This document shows, in pieces, positions 1-5,799 of a stretch of 9,011 nt of DNA. Location of the stretch: assembly GCA_016204525.1 (NCBI GenBank), contig JACQKO010000046.1, positions 1-9,011 on the forward strand, given 5' to 3'. The notes beneath the pieces were generated by a model. It had not been told where the DNA came from and did not search any database. It worked only from the letters and a program-made list of their open reading frames with translations. The position numbers and the translations under genes are program-made. This DNA is from Candidatus Levyibacteriota bacterium (lineage in GTDB: Bacteria; Patescibacteriota; Microgenomatia; Levybacterales; GWA1-39-11). The stretch's first letter is position 1. Every line of letters begins with the position of its first letter.

Positions 1-1168
1 AATCAGCTCCGATGCCTACGGCAAAATCTGCTATAAAATCATCAGTAGTTTCTCCACCTCTGTGAGAAACTATAATTTTAATTCATTTATATCTTGCAAC
101 TTCCGCCACGGCAATTGCTTCAGTAATTGTACCTATCTGATTTGGCTTAATAATTACTCCTCCAATTACATTGCTTTCAATTGCCTGTTGCAGCCTGTAT
201 GGATTAGTTGCGATCAAATCATCTCCGACAATTAATGTTTTTGAGGCAAGATCTAAAGCCGCTTTCTTCCACCCGTTCCAATCATTCTCGGAAAAAGGGT
301 CTTCAAGATAAATCAGGGAGTAATCGGTAACAAGCAATTTGTAAAACTCTGCAAGATCGGCAGAGCTATACGCAATAGACCTATCGCTTATCTTATATAC
401 TTTTCCATCAAGAAAAGAATTGGCCGCCACATCAAGGCCAATAAACGCGTCGAACGCGTAGGAAAAACCTGCGCGTTCTATTGCTTCGCGGAGCGTGACT
501 ATTCCGGATTGATTGGTTGTTAGGTTGGGTGAGAAACCGCCTTCGTCAGCCGAAAGAAGACTTTCACTCTTCTCGTATAGAATTTGCTTGAGCGATTGAT
601 ATATTTCTACACCAATTCTTAAGGACTCGGAATAAGTCTTTGTGGATGCCGGCATTAGGAGAAACTCCTGGAAGTTAAGGCTGGCGCTTGCATGCTTGCC
701 GCCTTCGAGCAAATTGAACATGGGAATTGGGGTTTTCTTACCGACATTGGACTTGACAAACTGCCTCAGATATAAAAATACGGGAAGTGATGAGCTTCGT
801 GCGCCAAGCTTTGCTACGGCACAGGAGATCGATAATATCGAGTTTGCACCGAGTTTTCCCTTATTCTGTGTCCCATCCATTTCTATCATTGCGCTGTCTA
901 TTTTTTGTTGGTCCAATACATCCATTCCAACAAGCTTTGGCCCTATTATTTCATTTACATTTTTAACAGCCGTTAAAACTCCCATACCGTTAAACCTCTT
1001 CTGGTCATGGTCGCGAAGCTCAATCGCCTCATAAGCTGATACTGAGATTCCTGATGGGACTGAAGAACGAGTTGTAATACCGCTCGATAGAGAAACCCAC
1101 GTTTCAATAGTTGGAAATCCTCTTGAGTCAAGGACTTCACGCGCTTTTATTTCCTTAATTTTAGCCAT
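1..1168 (-). CDS. eno: Enolase (phosphopyruvate hydratase), C-terminus off the left edge, interrupted by an in-frame TGA
   Basis: Enolase interconverts 2-phosphoglycerate and phosphoenolpyruvate in cytoplasmic glycolysis. The uninterrupted part is 361 residues, against about 430 for the family. Catalytic and Mg-binding residues sit almost at E. coli numbering: Ser42 in the PSGIS loop, His159 in GGKHA, Glu168 in QEF, Glu209 in DEGG, Asp246 in GLDVA, Glu289 in LEDP, Asp316 in GDDL and Lys341 in KPNQIG. Codon 362 is TGA (83-85). The same frame then continues with SHRGGETTDDF and IADFAVGIGAD to the window edge, clearly the enolase C-terminal part. ATG at 1166-1168 follows the upstream stop by 3 bases, with a GAGAAAG ribosome site 8 bases before it. 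Several usually invariant residues differ (LDSRGFPT for LDSRGNPT, PSGIS for PSGAS, SHRGGE for SHRSGE). The family is certain. Whether the gene makes a full-length protein is not: pseudogene, read-through, recoding and base error all remain open. Confidence 0.9.
83..85 (-). other. In-frame TGA at a conserved glycine codon of enolase
   Basis: The plus strand reads TCA, so the coding strand reads TGA. Counting back from the SHR motif, this codon lies six residues before Ser, where E. coli enolase has the Gly of its DAGYTAVISHR segment. A GGA codon there would need only one base change (G to T). The frame stays open on both sides and both halves are recognisable enolase, so this is a single nonsense codon, not a frameshift. 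Confidence 0.85.
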
Positions 1169-1171
1169 GGA

Positions 1172-1729
1172 TTATTCTTTCTCAACAATCACCGACGCGC
1201 CGGTTTTCAAATGTTCTAAATTATTATTGTGTCTATAGAGTAAAAGTTGCGGCTCAAAGAGTATTGACCACAATGAACGAATGGTGTCAAATAATACCGC
1301 TTCGCCGGAAATGCCGTGTATTTGTTCTCTTAGAATACTACTTTGTAACGGGTCGCCCGATACAATAAAGAAGTGCAAGGTAACGTTTGGTGCTTTAATG
1401 TCCTGGTAGTAGCCAAAAATGCGATAAATTATATTATCTGGCATTTTTGATGAAGTAATTAGGTTTTTAATGTAGACGCTAACCTGTTCAACCGAATCTC
1501 CCCGGGCAAAGTTTACGCTTTCAAGAAGGTGTTTAATTTTTATGTCTAGCTTGTTGTCGCGAAGGAACCTAAAATAAGCGTGGTGCGTAACCGCGAAGCC
1601 CTCGTTTAGATTTACCCCTTTTGCGCCTACTATGTGTAGGTCGTCGTTTCCCAAATCACGTACAGAAATAACCAAATCCCCTGGCCTTACCATATGTAAA
1701 TCGTACAAGAAAAGCGTAGAAGAATGCAA
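1172..1729 (-). CDS. Solitary degenerate PEP synthase/PPDK N-terminal (ATP-grasp-like) domain protein
   Basis: The 185 residues follow the order of the nucleotide-binding N-terminal domain of phosphoenolpyruvate synthase and pyruvate phosphate dikinase. VGAKGVNL (34-41) matches the VGGKGASL motif and keeps its lysine (Lys37). GFAVTHHAY matches the GF-VT-AY strand. SLWSILFEPQLLLYRHNNNLEHLKTGASVIVEK (split here only for reference, about 152-184) covers the usual LW-SLF, YR and V-VQK positions. About ten residues of the usual LGEM to PVPPGF linker are missing. The catalytic VRSSA-ED stretch has become FFIVSGDPLQSS, without its arginine. The protein ends where the full enzyme would go on to its phosphohistidine and PEP domains, so it should not work as a PEP synthase. 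The longest start is TTG at 1729 with AGGTAGAG before it; ATG at 1693 would give 173 residues. It ends 3 bases before enolase, suggesting translational coupling. A regulatory or scaffold role is only a guess. Confidence 0.6.
   Translation of the reverse strand: MHSSTLFLYDLHMVRPGDLVISVRDLGNDDLHIVGAKGVNLNEGFAVTHHAYFRFLRDNKLDIKIKHLLESVNFARGDSVEQVSVYIKNLITSSKMPDNIIYRIFGYYQDIKAPNVTLHFFIVSGDPLQSSILREQIHGISGEAVLFDTIRSLWSILFEPQLLLYRHNNNLEHLKTGASVIVEKE
1177..1183 (-). promoter_or_regulatory. Ribosome binding site of enolase
   Basis: The coding strand reads GAGAAAG, 8 bases before the enolase ATG, and lies inside the last codons of the PPDK-like gene. This supports the ATG at 1168 and coupled translation of the two genes. 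Confidence 0.45.
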
Positions 1730-1751
1730 GAAGCTCTACCTGTTCGTAGGT

Positions 1752-2009
1752 TTATGAAACCTGGAGTTCCTCTTCAAATTTTTCTTTTAATTCAGTGAAT
1801 TCTTTCTTCGACACGGTTGAAATGTTCATAGCGTCTATTATCTCCTGACCTAATTCTCCCATTTTAGATTCGAGTTCACGCTTTAACTTCCCAAGCCTAT
1901 CGTCTAAGTCATCTTTAGTAGCGAACTTCGTAAGGTCATCTTTGGTTGCAAAATTCGTCAATCGCTTCTGAAGGAGATTGTCTATTTGTTTTAAATCTTG
2001 GGTCGTCAT
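1752..2009 (-). CDS. Small coiled-coil protein with tandem FATKDDL repeats
   Basis: This 85-residue, highly charged protein has no signal peptide or membrane segment. FATKDDL occurs twice (residues 20-26 and 29-35). It is followed by a heptad-like stretch rich in Leu, Lys and Glu (about 33-58) and a second one near the C-terminus (about 68-82), so it is probably an elongated coiled coil that oligomerises or binds a partner. Proteins with FATKDDL/ATKDDL repeats are common small hypothetical proteins in Candidate Phyla Radiation genomes, and some resemble phage-encoded coiled-coil proteins; no function is established to my knowledge. It stops 22 bases before the TTG start of the PPDK-like gene and probably shares its transcript. 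There is no Shine-Dalgarno sequence: the bases just before ATG read TCTCCTGT, the complement of one. Confidence 0.65.
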   Translation of the reverse strand: MTTQDLKQIDNLLQKRLTNFATKDDLTKFATKDDLDDRLGKLKRELESKMGELGQEIIDAMNISTVSKKEFTELKEKFEEELQVS

Positions 2010-2020
2010 ACAGGAGATAC

Positions 2021-2049
2021 AGTTTTACAAATTATTAACTTGTTGTCAA
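2021..2049 (-). promoter_or_regulatory. Possible promoter for the coiled-coil/PPDK-like/eno genes
   Basis: On the minus strand a perfect -35 hexamer TTGACA (2044-2049) is followed after 16 bases by TAAAAC (2022-2027), a weak match to TATAAT. The predicted start of transcription would lie about 5 to 8 bases before the ATG at 2009, giving a nearly leaderless mRNA and fitting the absence of a ribosome site. The 63-base gap here is the largest between the genes from holA to eno, so a second, internal transcription start is plausible. The -10 match is too weak to be sure. Confidence 0.4.
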
Positions 2050-2072
2050 CTGATCAAAAAGTGTCAAAATTA

Positions 2073-3110
2073 CTATGAGGCGAGGATTTTTTTCAGGGAC
2101 TCGACCATATCTACAGGGGTAGGGTCTTGACCATACTCAAGCGCTAAATAGTAAGAAGTCCAGTCAGCTAAATTGAGCGAAGAAAACATTTTAGAGAAAA
2201 CATCATTTCCATACATCTCTACAATCTCAGACTCTATACCTTTCTCTTGCAATAGTTTCTGAGTTGCCTCGTACCTTTTAAGATTTCGAGGATCGTCATC
2301 TGAATCCTTAAGCATTATTATGAAAAATTTTCCCTGGGGGTTTGTAAACCCAACCATTTCATTATGATTTGCCTCCGGAAAAAAGTTCCAAAACGCAGGA
2401 GTCTTTGCATTCTCATTTATTTTAATCTTCCAAATCATAGCAGCCGGTTCATATTTTGGAGAAGAATAAATAACCGGAGTTTTACCGCGAAGTTTACCTG
2501 CTAACTCTTTGCCTTGATTCTCATGTTCTCCCATATGTTGTCTAAGCTTGCCTGCGAGGGATAGCAATTCGCTTGAAATGTCCGGAATCAATCCTTGATT
2601 AACCAAAAGCTGAAACATTGACGCAAAAAAGTATCCCGTTCCCATTCTCGGTTGAAAATTGGGGTTAGGAATTGGCAATTTTATATGCGGAGCACCGTAT
2701 TGCTTACATAACTCTTCGACTTTGCCGCCGCTTGAGAAACCTACGAATTTCAAGCCTGCCATATGTGCTTCTTCAAGAGAACTTATTGCTTCCTCGGTAT
2801 TACCCGAATATGAGGAGATAAAATTAAGTGTGTTCGAACTGTGGCTCTCAGGAGGTAGTGAATAATATCTGTTGATATAAATTTCGAATGGTTTGTAATT
2901 CGGATGAGTTTTAAATAAGCTATTGCAGTATGTTCGCAGTAAATTCGCAGGCAAAGCTGATCCACCCATTCCTGAAATCGTAACATTCGAAAACTCACCT
3001 TCGACTTTAATGTTTTTAGCAAGTGAAAACCCCACCTCAAACTGCCCCGGCGTCTCCAAAATCACCTGCCTCAAATTGGATTTATCAATAGAATTTAAAG
3101 AATCAACCAT
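2073..3110 (-). CDS. Bifunctional phosphoglucose/phosphomannose isomerase (SIS family)
   Basis: The enzyme interconverts glucose-6-phosphate, mannose-6-phosphate and fructose-6-phosphate. It has 345 residues, within the usual size of the SIS-type PGI/PMI family known from archaea and some bacteria, and is unrelated in sequence to classical PGI. The first SIS domain shows GMGGSALP (47-54) and the phosphate-binding SSYSGNTEE (99-107). The active-site region has INENAK (Glu233) and ANHNE (His249), which match the catalytic Glu and His of the Pyrobaculum enzyme. The C-terminal YGQDPTPVDMVESLK carries the conserved lysine (Lys340) of the closing helix. The start ATG lies 35 bases after the mutase stop, with no good ribosome site. 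With the mutase upstream it forms a fructose-6-phosphate to hexose-1-phosphate route. The gene may be the only phosphoglucose isomerase of the cell, but that cannot be seen here. Confidence 0.9.
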   Translation of the reverse strand: MVDSLNSIDKSNLRQVILETPGQFEVGFSLAKNIKVEGEFSNVTISGMGGSALPANLLRTYCNSLFKTHPNYKPFEIYINRYYSLPPESHSSNTLNFISSYSGNTEEAISSLEEAHMAGLKFVGFSSGGKVEELCKQYGAPHIKLPIPNPNFQPRMGTGYFFASMFQLLVNQGLIPDISSELLSLAGKLRQHMGEHENQGKELAGKLRGKTPVIYSSPKYEPAAMIWKIKINENAKTPAFWNFFPEANHNEMVGFTNPQGKFFIIMLKDSDDDPRNLKRYEATQKLLQEKGIESEIVEMYGNDVFSKMFSSLNLADWTSYYLALEYGQDPTPVDMVESLKKILAS

Positions 3111-3145
3111 CTTTAAAATACATCATTTTTTACATCACTTACAGG

Positions 3146-4540
3146 TTAGTGGCCGGATGTGTCCCACTCTTTACTTACAACGTCAAAACGATTGAGTTTC
3201 TGTTTAAAAAGATCCTTGATTTTATCCAATCCTTCTTGTGTTTTGGCTTCAAAACGAAGTACAAGTGTTGGCGTATTGGATGAAGCGCGAACAAGTCCCC
3301 AGCCATTATCGATATAAACCCTTGCACCATTTATGTCATTTACCTTATAGCCTTCTGTTTTAAATTCCTCGACTAACTCATCAACAACTTTATATTTATC
3401 TTCATCAGTGGTTTTTACTTGTATAGTAGGTGTTGAAACATAATATGGAGTGCCTGCAATGATTTCTGAAAGTGGTTTATCTTGGGTTGATAAATATTCA
3501 AGCATCTTAAGTGCGGCAAAGAATGCGTCATCAAAACCATAAAAATCATCGACGAAAAAGATATGACCACTCATTTCGCCTGCCATTGCAGCTCTCTCCT
3601 CCACAAGCTTCGCCTTTATATAGGAATGTCCTGTCTTCCACATAATTGGAACTCCGCCATGCGCCTTGATGTCTTCAGGAAGCGCTTCCGAAACTTTAAC
3701 GTCAAACACTATTTTTGCTCCCGGATGCTTTGATAAAACAAGGCGGGAAAGTAGAATAATATATCTGTCCGGCCAAATTATATTTCCTTTTTCATCAACT
3801 AATCCGAGCCTATCTCCGTCTCCATCAATAGCAAATCCCAAATCGCATTTATTAGCAACTGTTTCTTTTCCGGTATCCTCCATCATTGCTGTACCGTCCG
3901 GATTGGGAGTGTAGTTTGGATAAGAAGAATCAACATTTGTGAAGTGCTCAACAATTTCACATCCTGTTCGTCTTAAAAGCTCCGGTGCAAAAAAACCGGC
4001 GGTTCCATTGCCTGTATTTAATAGAATTTTAAATTTTTTAGTTATACTCGCACGAGATAATAAGTCTTTCATGTAATTGTCTCTTATGTCTTTTTTAGTT
4101 ATTGATCCCTTCCCGTCTACGAATTTATTTTTGGCAATAATATCGTAGAGCTCCTGCATTTCATCAGTTAACAAAGTATAGGAAAAGTCTGTTCCAAATT
4201 TAACACCATTCCATCCTGATGGATTGTGACTTGCCGTAATCATAACCAACCCCTTCACTTTTAGAAAATATTGCGACCAATAACTCATGGGAGCTGTAAC
4301 TGTACCAATGTCAATAACATTAATTCCTGACTCGGTTAGTCCCCTTATCATATTTGCATGAAAGGTTTCAGATGTAGCACGCGCATCATGTCCCATCACA
4401 GTTTCTATAAGGTTCCTTTTTGTGAGGAAGGCTCCAAAACCGCGACCTAAGTAGTAAACGGAAGTATCATTAAGCTCGTCTTCTGATTCTCTTCCGCGAA
4501 GATCGTATTCGCGAAACATTGTCTTTTTAAGAAGCGGCAT
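3146..4540 (-). CDS. Phosphomannomutase/phosphoglucomutase (AlgC-like alpha-D-phosphohexomutase)
   Basis: The enzyme converts mannose-6-phosphate or glucose-6-phosphate to the 1-phosphate, the precursor of GDP-mannose or UDP/dTDP-glucose. Its 464 residues equal the length of Pseudomonas AlgC, and all four domains are present. The phosphoserine loop is TASHNP (Ser104). The Mg loop is DGDGDR (239-244). The sugar-binding loop is GEMSGH (321-326), typical of PMM/PGM; GlmM has GEQSGH, which argues against a phosphoglucosamine mutase. The phosphate-binding loop of domain 4 is RASSNTPT (418-425). The N-terminal FREYDLRG is also typical. The start at 4540 gives seven residues before MFREYDLRG; the internal ATG (Met8) is a possible alternative. 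It begins 15 bases after the holA stop and precedes the SIS isomerase, which produces its substrates. I expect it to be active. Confidence 0.93.
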   Translation of the reverse strand: MPLLKKTMFREYDLRGRESEDELNDTSVYYLGRGFGAFLTKRNLIETVMGHDARATSETFHANMIRGLTESGINVIDIGTVTAPMSYWSQYFLKVKGLVMITASHNPSGWNGVKFGTDFSYTLLTDEMQELYDIIAKNKFVDGKGSITKKDIRDNYMKDLLSRASITKKFKILLNTGNGTAGFFAPELLRRTGCEIVEHFTNVDSSYPNYTPNPDGTAMMEDTGKETVANKCDLGFAIDGDGDRLGLVDEKGNIIWPDRYIILLSRLVLSKHPGAKIVFDVKVSEALPEDIKAHGGVPIMWKTGHSYIKAKLVEERAAMAGEMSGHIFFVDDFYGFDDAFFAALKMLEYLSTQDKPLSEIIAGTPYYVSTPTIQVKTTDEDKYKVVDELVEEFKTEGYKVNDINGARVYIDNGWGLVRASSNTPTLVLRFEAKTQEGLDKIKDLFKQKLNRFDVVSKEWDTSGH

Positions 4541-4555
4541 ATTTTGATGTAGGAA

Positions 4556-5239
4556 TTAGTTTAAGTCTGATAATAATACAATGTCAAGATGGGATGCGAG
4601 CGGCATGGATAAATTACTTGTTTTTATCTTCTCGTCAAGGTCGGCTAATTCAAGAAAAGCTTTTTTAAGTTGCTCCTCCGACCAAAGATTGGCCTGTTTT
4701 TTGAGTTTTGAAATTTGCCAGGATTGCATTCGCTTAAATTCGGAAAAATCCGAATAACTGTTCGACTGCATAATTAAAAGCTGGCGAACTCTTCTCACAA
4801 GTCCGTATAGAACTTGTTCAGGCTCAAAAGTTTTTAAGACCTCCCGAAGCAATTCTAAGGTCTTCTTTGAAGACGGTTCGAATCCATCCAAAAAAGCGTA
4901 ATAAAACTTGGGAAACGCAAAATTGAAAACCCGAACACTTTTTGGAAATTTCTTTTTCGCTAAATCTACCTCGTCCCAGAGAATTATGTCTATTTTTCTT
5001 TCTTTCTCGAACTTTTCAAGTAATTCCCACACTTTTACCTCGGGTTTTAATTTGGCAAAGCTCTCAACGACAATAGTTTTTGAATCCGAAAATAAATTTA
5101 TTCCCAAAAGCGCCTCGTCAAACTCTGCAATCGAAATTTTCTTACCATCCAGCCTGACAATATTCTTCTTTTCCGAAAGTAATTCGTTTAGTTTTTTTCT
5201 TGACAAAACAGTATCTTCTCCTGCAGTTATGTAAATCAT
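4556..5239 (-). CDS. holA: Short DNA polymerase III delta subunit-like protein
   Basis: The delta subunit opens the beta sliding clamp within the clamp loader at the replication fork. The N-terminus MIYITAGEDTVL matches the family's 'Y-l-GED-fl' opening. It is followed by an NLFSDSKTIVVESF strand like the usual 'lFs-rlvvv' segment and by IDIILWDE, like the 'll-ie-d' strand with a following KK pair (LAKKKFPK). The C-terminal half (about 125-225) is helical and fits the delta collar domain: a run like LLREVLKTFEPEQVLYGLV, an RQLL helix, WQISKLKKQA, and a final D-KIKTSN-S-P segment. At 227 residues it is far shorter than the usual 320-345; the middle lid region is shortened. No P-loop is visible, as is usual for delta. 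A GGAG site lies 7 bases before the ATG. The assignment rests on this pattern, so it is probable but not certain. Confidence 0.72.
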   Translation of the reverse strand: MIYITAGEDTVLSRKKLNELLSEKKNIVRLDGKKISIAEFDEALLGINLFSDSKTIVVESFAKLKPEVKVWELLEKFEKERKIDIILWDEVDLAKKKFPKSVRVFNFAFPKFYYAFLDGFEPSSKKTLELLREVLKTFEPEQVLYGLVRRVRQLLIMQSNSYSDFSEFKRMQSWQISKLKKQANLWSEEQLKKAFLELADLDEKIKTSNLSMPLASHLDIVLLSDLN

Positions 5240-5241
5240 AT

Positions 5242-5338
5242 CTAGTCTCCAGTTTCAAGTTTCCAGTCCCCAATTAGTTATTCAGTTAACCAATTGTTTA
5301 ATTCAATGACTAACTGGCAACTGGCAACTGGCAACTAG
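5242..5338. repeat. 97-base imperfect palindrome with tandem heptamers
   Basis: The right arm is three copies of AACTGGC (5312-5332) plus a partial copy ending in AACTAG. The left arm, beginning CTAGTCTCCAGTTTC, is its inverted form with about six mismatches over 26 bases, also in 7-base steps. Inside, 5271-5316 is a second near-perfect palindrome centred on CAATTG (5291-5296), with only a few mismatches per side. The inner and outer stems are offset by one heptamer, leaving a 7-base bulge on the left. It fills nearly the whole gap between the metallopeptidase and holA. It could act as a partial terminator or processing hairpin, or be a small dispersed intergenic repeat. No poly-T tract follows it, so a standard terminator is less likely. 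Confidence 0.85.
5247..5250 (-). promoter_or_regulatory. Shine-Dalgarno site of the holA-like gene
   Basis: The coding strand has GGAG 7 bases before the ATG. It is the clearest ribosome site in the window and is made by the outer end of the palindromic repeat, so folding of the repeat in RNA could hide it. Confidence 0.5.
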
Positions 5339-5345
5339 AAATTCA

Positions 5346-5717
5346 TTATTTCGATTTATACATCCTATACAGTCGGTCAACTTCTCGACTAATCCTTCTC
5401 CCATGAGACTTATGAGGGAGGAGGCTTCCTGAAAAATTTTTAGGGATATGTAGAAGTTCATGTATTAATATCTTCGTCTTATTATCATCTGAGAGCTTGT
5501 CGAACTTCTCTGAAAGTACCTCGATAACATAAGCCGGCTGAACATTTAAAACTTCTTGGAAAATCTTGGGGAAGGCCCAGATTCTTGCATATGCTCGAGC
5601 CTTTGATCCATAAGTTCTGAAAGCATGTACTTGGGATGAGTCTATGTGTGCCAAAGAGAGATTACGAACAAGCTTTCTGAGTTCTTTTTGAACACTAATG
5701 TCCCTTTGCCACTTCAT
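5346..5717 (-). CDS. Small putative zinc metallopeptidase of the phage-metallopeptidase type
   Basis: The 123-residue cytoplasmic protein has HELLH at 86-90, the zinc-binding HExxH motif with Glu87 as candidate catalytic base. It is followed by IPKNFSGSLLPHKSHG, in which His102 or His105 could be the third zinc ligand. The combination HELLHIP and PHKSHG is typical of the small 'putative phage metallopeptidase' family, found in phages, archaea and Candidate Phyla Radiation bacteria; substrates are unknown to me. There is no signal peptide or membrane segment. The N-terminal half (SSQVHAFRTYGSKARAYARI, about 27-46) is basic and may bind nucleic acid or a partner, which is inference. It is the first gene of the leftward block, with its own extended -10 promoter ending 6 bases before the ATG, and is divergent from glmS. 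The family is fairly sure, the role is not. Confidence 0.75.
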   Translation of the reverse strand: MKWQRDISVQKELRKLVRNLSLAHIDSSQVHAFRTYGSKARAYARIWAFPKIFQEVLNVQPAYVIEVLSEKFDKLSDDNKTKILIHELLHIPKNFSGSLLPHKSHGRRISREVDRLYRMYKSK

Positions 5718-5723
5718 AGTAAT

Positions 5724-5732
5724 ATTTTAACA
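5724..5732 (-). promoter_or_regulatory. Extended -10 promoter of the metallopeptidase gene
   Basis: The minus strand reads TGTTAAAAT, a TGn extension directly joined to a TAAAAT hexamer, ending 6 bases before the ATG at 5717. The expected transcription start falls on or next to the start codon, so the mRNA should be leaderless. No Shine-Dalgarno sequence is present. No clear -35 is seen, as expected for extended -10 promoters. Confidence 0.6.
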
Positions 5733-5781
5733 CACCGTCGACTGGCTTGCGTGCAGGTTCTGGAGTGGCCGATGGTCCAAA

Positions 5782-5790
5782 TGGTATAAT
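5782..5790 (+). promoter_or_regulatory. Extended -10 promoter of glmS
   Basis: TGGTATAAT is a perfect TGn-TATAAT extended -10 element, ending 9 bases before the glmS ATG at 5800. Transcription would start about 6-7 bases downstream, leaving a leader of 0-4 bases. The bases between (GTTCTTCTT) contain no ribosome site. No good -35 is visible. Confidence 0.7.
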
Positions 5791-5799
5791 GTTCTTCTT

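Noticed and set aside
642..1034. 130-codon plus-strand open frame opposite enolase
   Set aside because: It lies wholly inside the enolase gene on the other strand; the translation has no recognisable domain, whereas enolase is certain.
1736..1751. Small hairpin before the PPDK-like start
   Set aside because: Only 4 base pairs with a 6-base loop and several alternative pairings; this is expected by chance.
2783..3040. Overlapping open frames inside the SIS isomerase gene (also 2659-2865 and 2923-3195 on the plus strand)
   Set aside because: They are shadows of a well-supported gene and have no family features or start signals.
5242..5338. CRISPR array or rho-independent terminator at the heptamer repeat
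   Set aside because: The units are 7 bases without spacers, so it is not CRISPR; no T-run follows on either strand, and the inner stem is AT-rich, so a standard terminator is unlikely.
5718..5799. glmS ribozyme/riboswitch before glmS
   Set aside because: The promoter -10 ends 9 bases before the ATG, so there is no leader to hold a ribozyme, and the element is known mainly from Firmicutes.
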